Shown here one piece after another: positions 33,340-40,564 of a stretch of DNA of 42,924 nucleotides (the stretch's first letter is position 1; each line of letters starts with the position of its first letter). The notes beneath the pieces are model-generated. The model saw only the letters and a list, made by a program, of their open reading frames with translations. It made no database searches and had not been told where the DNA came from. A program made the translations under genes and the position numbers. This DNA is from an uncultured Bacteroidales bacterium (GTDB taxonomy: Bacteria; Bacteroidota; Bacteroidia; Bacteroidales; FEN-979): assembly GCA_903828645.1 (NCBI GenBank), contig CAIKNA010000095.1, positions 1-42,924 of the forward strand, read 5' to 3'.

Positions 33340-34911
33340 ATGAAAGTATTCTTTTTTTCAATCCTTTTTATATTCGCTTCCACCTTGATTTTCGGGCAGG
33401 AAGTAGCACCCCAGAATCCCCAAAAAGTGGCCCCGAACGATACCATCGTACCGGGTAAAGGCACCAGGGAAACCCAGATCAAGAAGATCGAAGAGGTAAA
33501 AGTGAAAAAACTTTCAGATTCAACCGGCAATGAACCAGCAAAAAGTGCGCTCGTTGATACCACAAAGCAAAACAAATACGGTGATTTGCTCGATGACGAC
33601 CCTGAATACAATAAAAGGTACCCGCTTTGGATCCCCACAGTTGAAGTACTGGGAGCGCTAACGCTCACCTGGGCTTTGGACAGGTATGCACTGAATGCTG
33701 CTTATGCACGCATCGGTTTCCAAACCTGGAAATACAACGTGGATAAAGGATGGGAATGGGACAACGACCGGTTCGGCGTAAATTTCATCGGGCACCCCTA
33801 TTCGGGAACCCTTTCGTACAATGCCGGACGTGCCAATGGTTATAATTTTTACCAGTCATTCGGTTTTGCAGTCGAAGGCAGCCTCCTTTGGGAATATTTC
33901 GGTGAAAATACGCGTCCATCCTTCAACGACATCATCTACACCCCGGTCAATGGAACATTTTTCGGAGAGATACTATACCGGTTAAGTTCGAACATTCTGG
34001 ATGACCGCACCAGGGGAAGGGAGCGGGTTTTTCGTGAAATTGCAGCCGGACTGGTTGATCCGGTGAGGGGTTTTAACCGGCTGATCCAGGGAAAATCATT
34101 CAGGCGGACCAACAAGGAGGTTTATGAAAAAGAGCCGATCAATATTTCACTCTACGGAGGTGCACGTAAAATTGATGATGTGCCCAACAAAGTTTTCGGA
34201 AGCGGAACATACAGTGGTATTTTTAATGTCCAGTTTGACTATGGAAATCCTTTTGAACTTCGAAAAAGAAAACCTTTTGATTTTTTCAAGCTTCGTCTTG
34301 ATCTGAATATCGGTGTAGGAAGGAAATACCTCGACAACATTCTTGGCTATGGAATTTTATTCGGCAAAAACATGCAATTGGGTAAAATGGCTCTGCTTGT
34401 CGGGGGATTTCAATATTATGATTACTGGGACAATGACAAATTTGAGTTAGGCACCATCGGGTTAGGAGGCGGAGTAGTATCGAAGTTGCCGTTAAGCAAG
34501 GAGAGCAACCTTTATACAAGCATCCACCTGGCACTGGTGCCATTTGGAGGAAACAGCACAAAGTTCGTCATTGATACGACCCAGGTGCGGGATTATAATT
34601 TTGTAGGCGGACTGGAGGCGAAGTTTGAAACCACCATAAACCTGAGTAAATATGCGACCGCCACCCTGAGGTACTATTTTTACTGGATGCGCACCTACAT
34701 CGGCACAAACGGGAACAACTTCATCCAGATTTTAAAACCCAGGGTGACTGTGCGATTGTTTAAAACCCTGAGCATCGGTACGGAAGCCCAGCTCTATTAC
34801 AATGACCTTTACCAGCGAGGCGTGCCCGGCCACCATTCTATACAGACAGATCAGAGCGTCTTCTTACTGTTGTATCTTGAGGATAAACAACGCCGGGGAC
34901 ACTATAACTGA
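33340..34911 (+). CDS. DUF3943 outer-membrane protein
   Basis: 523 aa from ATG 33340; the track start 33199 lies upstream of the regulatory element. Residues 1-20 form a signal peptide ending LIFGQ. A Lys/Glu/Pro-rich linker runs to about 85. The DUF3943 region follows (about 95-215: YPLWIPTVEVLGALTLTWALDRY, NFIGHPYSGTLSYNAGRANGYNFYQS, EYFGENTRPSFNDIIYTPVNG). The rest is beta-barrel-like, ending in QSVFLLLYLEDKQRRGHYN. DUF3943 proteins have unknown function. It is a single-gene unit with its own copy of the element. Confidence 0.88.
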   Translation: MKVFFFSILFIFASTLIFGQEVAPQNPQKVAPNDTIVPGKGTRETQIKKIEEVKVKKLSDSTGNEPAKSALVDTTKQNKYGDLLDDDPEYNKRYPLWIPTVEVLGALTLTWALDRYALNAAYARIGFQTWKYNVDKGWEWDNDRFGVNFIGHPYSGTLSYNAGRANGYNFYQSFGFAVEGSLLWEYFGENTRPSFNDIIYTPVNGTFFGEILYRLSSNILDDRTRGRERVFREIAAGLVDPVRGFNRLIQGKSFRRTNKEVYEKEPINISLYGGARKIDDVPNKVFGSGTYSGIFNVQFDYGNPFELRKRKPFDFFKLRLDLNIGVGRKYLDNILGYGILFGKNMQLGKMALLVGGFQYYDYWDNDKFELGTIGLGGGVVSKLPLSKESNLYTSIHLALVPFGGNSTKFVIDTTQVRDYNFVGGLEAKFETTINLSKYATATLRYYFYWMRTYIGTNGNNFIQILKPRVTVRLFKTLSIGTEAQLYYNDLYQRGVPGHHSIQTDQSVFLLLYLEDKQRRGHYN

Positions 34912-35397
34912 CAATAACCCTTTTCCCTGTATTGTTTCTTCAGGAAAGAACAGTCGTATCCTCCCTACCAACCCCATCTTTTCCAATAGCTGGCCCCGGT
35001 TTACCTTTACGGCAAAAATCAGGGTACCGTGAGAACACCGAAGCCGGCAGCAATGTTTGCCAAAGCAGATGAATGGCAGAACAGTGACCTAACGCTACGG
35101 GAGTTTGCCGCATTGGTATGTGTATAAAGATGTACGGGTAGATGCTTCTGTTCCTGATCACAAATTTGTTGCCCATGATGCCTATTATTCCTTTGCTGAT
35201 GAAGGCACTATGTAATATTTTAGTCCCGGATTCCAATTGTAATCGGAATCCGGGACATTTTTAATGGCCTGCAATTTTTTGTTAAAAAATGTTAATTTGA
35301 ATTATAAAACAGATAATACCCTAATATTAATCGTAATATTGCATTGTATTAGGTTAATAATCATATTGTTACATAATTAACAATTAATTCTCCTGCC
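34912..35397. other. Long intergenic region with a possible gene remnant and a hairpin
   Basis: 486 nt. It holds a terminator-like hairpin at 35223-35262 and a possible decayed coding remnant at about 35071-35215: frame one reads MFAKADEWQNSDLTLREFAA and, after a frame change, a second frame reads YKDVRVDASVPDHKFVAHDA up to a TAA at 35213. I do not recognise the source protein. The final 140 nt are very AT-rich and probably contain the promoter of the FISUMP gene. Confidence 0.5.
35223..35262 (+). terminator. Strong hairpin terminator
   Basis: A perfect 12-bp stem, GTCCCGGATTCC / GGAATCCGGGAC (35223-35256), with a 10-nt loop is followed by ATTTTTA. It ends transcription from the DUF3943 side or from the lost gene in front of it. 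Confidence 0.82.
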
Positions 35398-36487
35398 ATG
35401 AAAAAAGTCATTGCATTTATATTCTTGTTCCTGCTTGCAAGCATCGCCTTATTTGCCCAGGTGGCTATCAACACCGACAACAGCCCACCAAATGCATCAG
35501 CCGGGTTGGATGTGAAATTCCGCTTACACCCGCTATGCCTGGGCTTACAGTGCTTGCGGGAATTCCACCCCGGTTACCCTTACGCAAACAACTTCCCTCA
35601 ACCCGCCTGCCGCGCCAACCGCCGGAACACAGGTGCCATCTCCAACTCAGATCGTCTGGAACTGGAATGCGGTTTCCGGTGCTACGGGGTATAAATGGAG
35701 CGCGGTAAACAACTATGCAGGAGCAACAGATATGGGCACTGCTTTAACCAACACCGAAACCGGGTTGACCTGCAATACTGCTTATACCCGCTATGCCTGG
35801 GCATACAGTGTTTGCGGAAACTCAACCCCTGTTACCCTTTCACAGACAACTTCTGCCTGTGCTGGAGTGCCCTGCCCGGGAACACCCACAGTATCTTATG
35901 GTGGCCAAACTTACAATACAGTTCAGATAGGCTCACAATGCTGGTTTAAAGAAAACCTAAATATCGGAACAAGGATAAATGGCGCACTGGAACAAACAAA
36001 TAACAGCATAATTGAGAAATACTGTTACAACGACCTTGAATCGAATTGCAACATATACGGTGGTTTATACGAATGGAGTGAAATGATGCAATATGTAACC
36101 ACAGCCGGTGTGAAAGGAATATGTCCTACAGGCTGGCATATTCCAACAGATGCTGAGTGGACTGCATCTACAAATTTCCTGGGAGGAGAAAGTGTCTCAG
36201 GTGGGAAAATGAAATCTACAGGTACAATCGAAGCAGGCACCGGTCTATGGTATGCTCCAAATACCGGGGCAACCAACGAAAGTGGCTTTACAGCCGGTCC
36301 GGCAGGCTTTCGTATCTACAATGGAGCGTTCTACTCCATTGGCAGCGTCGGCTACTGGTGGAGTTCATCTGAGGAAGTTACAAGTTATGCCTGGAGCCGG
36401 AACACGACGTCTAGCTACAGCAATGTATACAGGTTCGACAATACTGAGAGTGGCAGTATGTCTGTGCGTTGCGTTCGGAATTTTTAA
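35398..36487 (+). pseudogene. Disrupted FISUMP-domain surface protein (DGR-target type)
   Basis: The 5' frame gives a signal peptide (FLFLLASIALFAQ) and the standard opening VAINTDNSPPNASAGLDVK of Bacteroidota surface proteins. At about 35516 the frame changes: the coding sense continues in the +1-shifted frame as AYTRYAWAYSACGNSTPVTL and runs open to 36487. A TGA sits in that frame right at the junction, and homologues normally have a further segment after GLDVKF, so an internal deletion with frameshift is likely. The 3' part has a fibronectin-like unit and a complete Fibrobacter succinogenes major paralogous domain (QCWFKENLNIGTRING, GICPTGWHIPTDAEW, GYWWSSSEE, SVRCVRNF). FISUMP domains are known C-type-lectin-like targets of diversity-generating retroelements. 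A start at ATG 35633 would give a protein without a signal peptide. Sequencing error is the alternative. Confidence 0.75.
35523..35853 (+). repeat. Direct repeat of about 75 bp in the FISUMP gene
   Basis: The segments at about 35523-35597 and 35779-35853 both encode AYTRYAWAYSxCGNSTPVTLxQTTS and are about 85% identical in nucleotides by eye. They are the ends of two fibronectin-like units. Recombination between such repeats could explain the nearby deletion. Confidence 0.75.
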
Positions 36488-36517
36488 AACTATTTGCCTG
36501 TTTGATTATTTTGAGAA

Positions 36518-36630
36518 ATGGGGTTACATCAGGAATTGCCGGTATATAAAGCAAGTTACGATTTGTTGGTGGAAATTTTTCGGTTACGAAAGAATTAAGC
36601 AGGAAGTATAGCTAAACTGTGTTTTTCACC
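36518..36630 (+). pseudogene. Broken avd-like gene (DGR accessory, four-helix bundle)
   Basis: ATG 36518 starts MGLHQELPVYKASYDLLVEIF, the typical opening of Bacteroidota Avd-like four-helix-bundle proteins. After 26 codons a stop occurs (36596-36598). One frame over, the family sequence continues as VTKELSRKYS, then TAA where a Tyr codon is expected, then TV. So there is a one-base frameshift plus a nonsense change, and homology ends at about 36625. Avd binds the reverse transcriptase of diversity-generating retroelements and normally lies right behind the variable gene, as here (31 nt after the FISUMP stop). No template repeat or reverse transcriptase follows. Confidence 0.65.
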
Positions 36631-36669
36631 ACAGTAACAAGCGAATCCAGCGATTACTGAATATTTCCC

Positions 36670-37040
36670 AACACAAAAATGATAATCCCCACCAATTGTC
36701 CCGTATCCATGACATCCGGAGTTCCGAAAAAGTATTTTACCGGAAAGTGTGCGAGATTTACGCCACCAGTACCGGTTATGAACATTCACAACAAAAGACA
36801 TTGGATTTCTTCGGTTCGGTGCAAAATAAATTCCATCTGGCAGTGACCGGGAAAACAGTTGCAAAGATCTTGACCGACAGGGCCGATGCAACAAAACCCA
36901 ACATGGGTTTTACAAATTGGCCTGGTGAAACGATCAAAAAGCAGGATACAGAGGTGGCAAAAAATTATCTGAATTCCCCGGAACCTGATCAATTGAACCT
37001 GCTAGTCAACCAACCTTGAATTCGCCGAATAGCAGGCCAT
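36670..37040 (+). pseudogene. RhuM-family fragment
   Basis: The ORF (TTG 36696 to 37019) reads RIHDIRSSEKVFYRKVCEIYAT, FFGSVQNKFHLAVTGKT, ILTDRADATKPNMGFTNW and VAKNYLNSPE. This is the middle and C-terminal part of RhuM (virulence/virulence-associated DNA-binding-like) proteins. The N-terminal half is missing, and near 37010 the frame shifts: the next frame gives NLEFAE, a stop, then QAIEQ, matching the family's C-terminal stretch with a nonsense change. RhuM genes are often found in mobile or restriction-associated islands. It is a decayed relic, next to the broken avd and the 11-bp array. Confidence 0.75.
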
Positions 37041-37183
37041 TGAACAAACATTGAATAAACATCGAAGGAACATCGAAGGAACATCGAAGGAACATCAAAG
37101 GAACATCGAAGGTAACTTAGAGAAGACTTAGGGAAGACTTAGAGAAGGCTTAGGGGAGTCTTAAAGAAGACTTAGAAAAGGGG
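37041..37183. repeat. 13-unit 11-bp tandem array with drifting sequence
   Basis: Thirteen consecutive 11-bp units without a break in period. Units 1-2 are TGAACAAACAT and TGAATAAACAT; 3-6 are CGAAGGAACAT (unit 6 with one change); unit 7, CGAAGGTAACT, is transitional; 8-13 are variants of TAGAGAAGACT. It lies between the convergent RhuM relic and the gene at 37198 and has no open frame. Confidence 0.92.
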
Positions 37184-37197
37184 AAACTGGAAGAACT

Positions 37198-37773
37198 TTA
37201 CCCAAAGCAGGCGAACTCTTTTTCAGTGACATTTCCGGGAATGTCGGTGGCCCTCACGCGGCAAATGGTCCCCGGTTGCAGCAATGAGGATTCTTTTATA
37301 ACATATTTATATTGACCGCAGTAATCCGGGTCGCCGGTCTCTCCTTCTTCAAGGATTCTGCCATCGGGTGCAACAAGAGTCACACTCACCCTGGGCATTC
37401 TGAAGCGATCCCTGGCACTGATTATGACCGAATTGCCTGCACCCCCGATCTTGGAATCGGGTCCGGCCTCCCGGATTGAAGGAGGATTCATGAAATCCAT
37501 GATGGCCAGCTGGTATATTCCTATATTTTTCTTTTTCTTTTTCCAGCGTTTAAGGTACACAGCATAGCCGGCTGATTGTTGCGGATCTGCAACCGTCTGG
37601 CGACCATACTCCTTGGCACGTTCAAACCGGAGAAGATGCTGCTTTTGTTTTTCCGAGCGGATTGTTTCCGACAGGTCGGGAATCGACCTTATGACCCCAT
37701 CATCTTGCATGACGATGTTGCCGAGTTTCCCGCTGTATGTTCTCGTTATCATATTATAATTGCTGCGTGCCAT
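37198..37773 (-). CDS. Conserved Bacteroidota protein of unknown function
   Basis: 191 aa, cytoplasmic, basic N-terminal half. It begins MARSNYNMITRTYSGKLGNIV, has a Lys-rich stretch (YLKRWKKKKKNIGIYQLAIMDFMNPP), and a C-terminal beta-rich part (FRMPRVSVTLVAPDGRILEEG ... ICRVRATDIPGN) resembling an immunoglobulin-like sandwich. I have seen similar hypothetical proteins in Bacteroidota but know no function. It does not carry the 40-bp element. It stands alone on the minus strand and its 3' end abuts the 11-bp array. Confidence 0.8.
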   Translation of the reverse strand: MARSNYNMITRTYSGKLGNIVMQDDGVIRSIPDLSETIRSEKQKQHLLRFERAKEYGRQTVADPQQSAGYAVYLKRWKKKKKNIGIYQLAIMDFMNPPSIREAGPDSKIGGAGNSVIISARDRFRMPRVSVTLVAPDGRILEEGETGDPDYCGQYKYVIKESSLLQPGTICRVRATDIPGNVTEKEFACFG

Positions 37774-37979
37774 AAGCTTTTATTGCTTAATCGGAATTTT
37801 TCAAAAAGGTGATACCGAATGTTGATAACTTTTTCGCCAGTTATCTCGTCCTGGAACCAGGAGCGTTACCGATAACAATGTGAGACTATTTCACCGTTGA
37901 TTTCGCCGGAAGTTTTGATGATTTTTCAAAACGGGAAGAAATTCAAACAGCATCTGAGAATTTCAGGGAATTCCAGGGA

Positions 37980-38900
37980 TTAAAACCGGTAGATCAGGGT
38001 TGCTCCCACTCCTGTGGAGCTGACGGGAATCACCTCCAGTTTTTTGTTGGCATTGAAATAGACCATGCTGCCTACGGCAAAGCCAAGCGCAGATCCGAAC
38101 AATACATCCGATGCCCAGTGGTCATTGACAGCCAGCCGGTAAAGGGCCGTGAAACCTGCCATTCCGAAACTGACGGCCGGCACCCATTTCGTGTTCCAGT
38201 ACTCCAGCCCCACAACGGTCGCAATGGCAAAAATCGCCGAAGAGTGACCCGAAGGAAATGAGTTGTAGCCAAAAGTGCCATAATCGCCGCCCCAGCTGAA
38301 AGGCCCTTCCCAGATATGGGGATCGGGAGGAGTATCCTGGTAAGGACGATGCCGGTGCGTGACCTGTTTGATGACATTGGTCAAAACAGCCGTAATCACA
38401 TAGGCTTCAACCCCCTTCATGCCTGTTTCCTTTGCTTTTTTATTCTTCCAGATCACACCGCAGGCATAAAAAACACCCAGAGCCGGGATGGCAATCACAC
38501 CACTTCCAAGTGGACTAAAAAAGTAATAGGAACTTTTACTGATGAAATAGGATTGGTTTCGGTAAAAAAACTGCTGGATCGGTTTGTCACCAATTGCTAT
38601 AAGGGTTATGGTTCCGGCGACTATTGCCGATGCTGCAATGATCTGACTCTTTTTCCATCGGAACGGGTTGGTAAAAACCGATTTTGTATCTGTCCAGTAA
38701 GAATATGCATAGGACCTGGAAAAGTTACTGGTGGGCAGGATGTTCTGGGGTTCAGCCGTAATGATTAAAGTATCCGGTTTCTTACTCACCGAATCACTTT
38801 TCTGTGGTGGGATGGAGTCTGTTTTTTCCTGGGCTTCGACCCTGTGCATCAAAAAAACACAAAACAGAAATACAAAAAAAATTGTCTTGCGAATCATCAA
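37980..38900 (-). CDS. PAP2-family phosphatase, exported/membrane
   Basis: 306 aa. Residues 1-24 form a signal peptide ending HRVEAQ. A polar Ser/Pro/Asp linker follows, then membrane helices from about residue 85. All three PAP2 motifs are present: KQVTHRHRP, FPSGHSS and RLAVNDHWASDVL. The family dephosphorylates lipid phosphates such as undecaprenyl diphosphate or phosphatidic acid, or lipid A. The signal peptide plus helices suggests an active site in the periplasm. It lies 70 nt downstream of the His-rich lipoprotein gene, so copy 10 of the element likely drives both. Confidence 0.89.
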   Translation of the reverse strand: MMIRKTIFFVFLFCVFLMHRVEAQEKTDSIPPQKSDSVSKKPDTLIITAEPQNILPTSNFSRSYAYSYWTDTKSVFTNPFRWKKSQIIAASAIVAGTITLIAIGDKPIQQFFYRNQSYFISKSSYYFFSPLGSGVIAIPALGVFYACGVIWKNKKAKETGMKGVEAYVITAVLTNVIKQVTHRHRPYQDTPPDPHIWEGPFSWGGDYGTFGYNSFPSGHSSAIFAIATVVGLEYWNTKWVPAVSFGMAGFTALYRLAVNDHWASDVLFGSALGFAVGSMVYFNANKKLEVIPVSSTGVGATLIYRF

Positions 38901-38970
38901 TTTGTCTTGCTAATAATCATAACTGCTGCAAACTTAATTAAATTACAATCCGGTATTCCAAGATCGGAAT

Positions 38971-39150
38971 TCAATTGTCATGGTGGTCGTCGTTGTCATG
39001 ATGGCCGTCGTTTCCATGATGCTGGCTTTGGCCGTGTGGTTCATGATGGCCCCTGGAACTTCCCATTCCCGGACCCGGGAACATACAGGACGACATGAAC
39101 GTGGTACCTGATACCATGATGACGAAGAGGACCATTCGTAACTTTTTCAT
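38971..39150 (-). CDS. Small His-rich lipoprotein (59 aa)
   Basis: Not in the ORF track. ATG 39150 to TGA 38971 encodes 59 residues. Residues 1-22 form a lipoprotein signal (MKKLRMVLFVIMVSGTTFMSSC) with lipidation expected at Cys22. The mature part is tiny, with MFPGPGMGSSRG and then a stretch of His, Asp, Asn and Gly with eleven His in the last 25 residues (HHEPHGQSQHHGNDGHHDNDDHHDN counted as two parts). The pattern suggests binding of Zn, Ni or Cu at the outer membrane. A 37-nt leader separates it from copy 10 of the element. No homologue is recognised. Confidence 0.8.
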   Translation of the reverse strand: MKKLRMVLFVIMVSGTTFMSSCMFPGPGMGSSRGHHEPHGQSQHHGNDGHHDNDDHHDN

Positions 39151-39186
39151 TTTATTTCAATTGTTTTTGTGGATCATTTCAGGATA

Positions 39187-39253
39187 CAAAGTTCAGTTCA
39201 TTTGGATCCTAAAGTGTTACATAACTCCTGAAATAACTTACATCATTCACACA
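39187..39253 (-). promoter_or_regulatory. Copy 10 of 40-bp element plus -7 box
   Basis: Element at 39253 down to 39214 (TGTGTGAATGATGTAAGTT ... AGTTATGTAACAC), 23 bp, then GAACTTTG (TTTG 39190-39187). It directly abuts the stop codon of the DUF4421 gene and faces the His-rich lipoprotein gene. Confidence 0.87.
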
Positions 39254-40315
39254 TTAAAAAGCGGCCGGAATCTTCTTCTTCTTTTTAAAGATGTCAAACC
39301 GGGTTCCTCCCCACAGGCGAAATTGTGCCACATCATAACTGAAGAGTGCCTTGCTGAGTTTGTCGGGAACTTCGTTAAAGCCTGTCTGAACCGACCCGCC
39401 GAGGAACCATTTATCTGAATTGTAACCAAAGGCGAACCTCCCGCTGAGTTGAAAAGCAAATTCAAAGTCGGAAAAGGCTTTCTCTCCACCGCTATATGAG
39501 GAAAACTGGGCGGCAACACCCGGGAAAAGAGCTGCCGTGAGATATATATTCTTCAGGAATACCAGGGTGTAGGCATATCCCGGCGAAAGTCCCAGGGAAT
39601 AAAAAGTACCGCTTGTCACAACGCTTGTCAATGGTATGTGATACTCGTTAACAAGTCCTGCAGGAATGATGCCCTGATCGGAAGTTATGTTATAATATAA
39701 CAATGCAGGCCTGACAACCAGGCTCCCGGCACTCCTCTTCTGGCGTTCATTCTGGATAAATGCCGCCCGGATGGAAAATCGCCTGGCATTATAAATCCAA
39801 TACCCGGCCAGGCCAAGTGAAAATGTGCGCATGTCGGGAAGGGTATAATGAGTTCCGTCAGGTTTTTCAGGAGAGCTGATAAAATAACCGTGGTATTGCT
39901 GCAGAAACAACTCCCCTGCAACGACTCGCCCGAACGCGTTTACGCGGAGGTCAAGGGTGGATGTTTTTCCATAGGCATCCTGGTCGGTTTTGTAGAAAGG
40001 ATTATCAATGGACAATCCCAATCCGAACCATTTCCAGAATCCTGCGATCCCCACCCGGAGGTTTACATTCGGCCGGTAAACGATCTTTGGAATATTATCA
40101 CCGGCGGTATTGATGAGCAGCGAGGCATTCTGAAACAGCAGGAACAGTCGGGTCGTGAACAAACCGGTGTAATCTGCCAGGTACGTACTGTCGAAATTTC
40201 CCGGAAGCGATTCCTCCTGGTTGGGGTAAGATTGTGAAAAAGATTCTTTCCCCGGCAATGACAGGCAAACAGCAATCAGACCGGCTATCCAAACTTTATG
40301 CAACATCCCCGACAA
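39254..40315 (-). CDS. DUF4421 outer-membrane protein
   Basis: 353 aa from 40315; Met4 at 40306 is an equally good start. Residues 1-28 form a signal peptide ending ESFSQ. The protein opens with STYLADYTGLFTTRLFLLFQNASLLI and IVYRPNVNLRVGIAGFWKWFGLGLSIDNPF, typical of DUF4421, and continues as beta-barrel strands. The tail is FDIFKKKKKIPAAF. Function unknown; outer membrane expected. It lies 20 nt after the 61-aa peptide gene and is the last gene of the copy 11 unit. Confidence 0.84.
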   Translation of the reverse strand: MSGMLHKVWIAGLIAVCLSLPGKESFSQSYPNQEESLPGNFDSTYLADYTGLFTTRLFLLFQNASLLINTAGDNIPKIVYRPNVNLRVGIAGFWKWFGLGLSIDNPFYKTDQDAYGKTSTLDLRVNAFGRVVAGELFLQQYHGYFISSPEKPDGTHYTLPDMRTFSLGLAGYWIYNARRFSIRAAFIQNERQKRSAGSLVVRPALLYYNITSDQGIIPAGLVNEYHIPLTSVVTSGTFYSLGLSPGYAYTLVFLKNIYLTAALFPGVAAQFSSYSGGEKAFSDFEFAFQLSGRFAFGYNSDKWFLGGSVQTGFNEVPDKLSKALFSYDVAQFRLWGGTRFDIFKKKKKIPAAF

Positions 40316-40335
40316 ACCGTTATTCGTCTATCGTG

Positions 40336-40521
40336 TTAAACATGTATGGCCATCAGGTAGGCAAAAAGTCCGAATACCTTGAGGAGCCAGATGACAATGA
40401 CAACAACGACAACAACGTTAAAGATCCTTTTGATTTTTACATCCATGGGGATGTATGTATTGACAAGCCATAACAGGATGCCTGCGACAACCAGTACGAT
40501 TAAGATAGTGAACAGTGGCAT
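40336..40521 (-). CDS. Thivi_2564-like small membrane protein (61 aa)
   Basis: 61 aa with two hydrophobic helices (about 4-22 and 34-55) around the conserved turn NTYIPMDVKIKRI. This is the pattern of the Thivi_2564 family of two-helix membrane peptides, whose function is unknown. It sits 43 nt after the T9SS protein gene and 20 nt before the DUF4421 gene. A second tiny membrane peptide in the same regulon (with the one at 9938) is notable. Confidence 0.82.
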   Translation of the reverse strand: MPLFTILIVLVVAGILLWLVNTYIPMDVKIKRIFNVVVVVVIVIWLLKVFGLFAYLMAIHV

Positions 40522-40564
40522 AATAAATTGGGTTAGTGATCAATAAAAGGTAAAGGTATTGAAC

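Noticed and set aside
36600-36700. Search for a DGR template repeat behind the avd relic
   Set aside because: No stretch resembling the FISUMP 3' end is present there.
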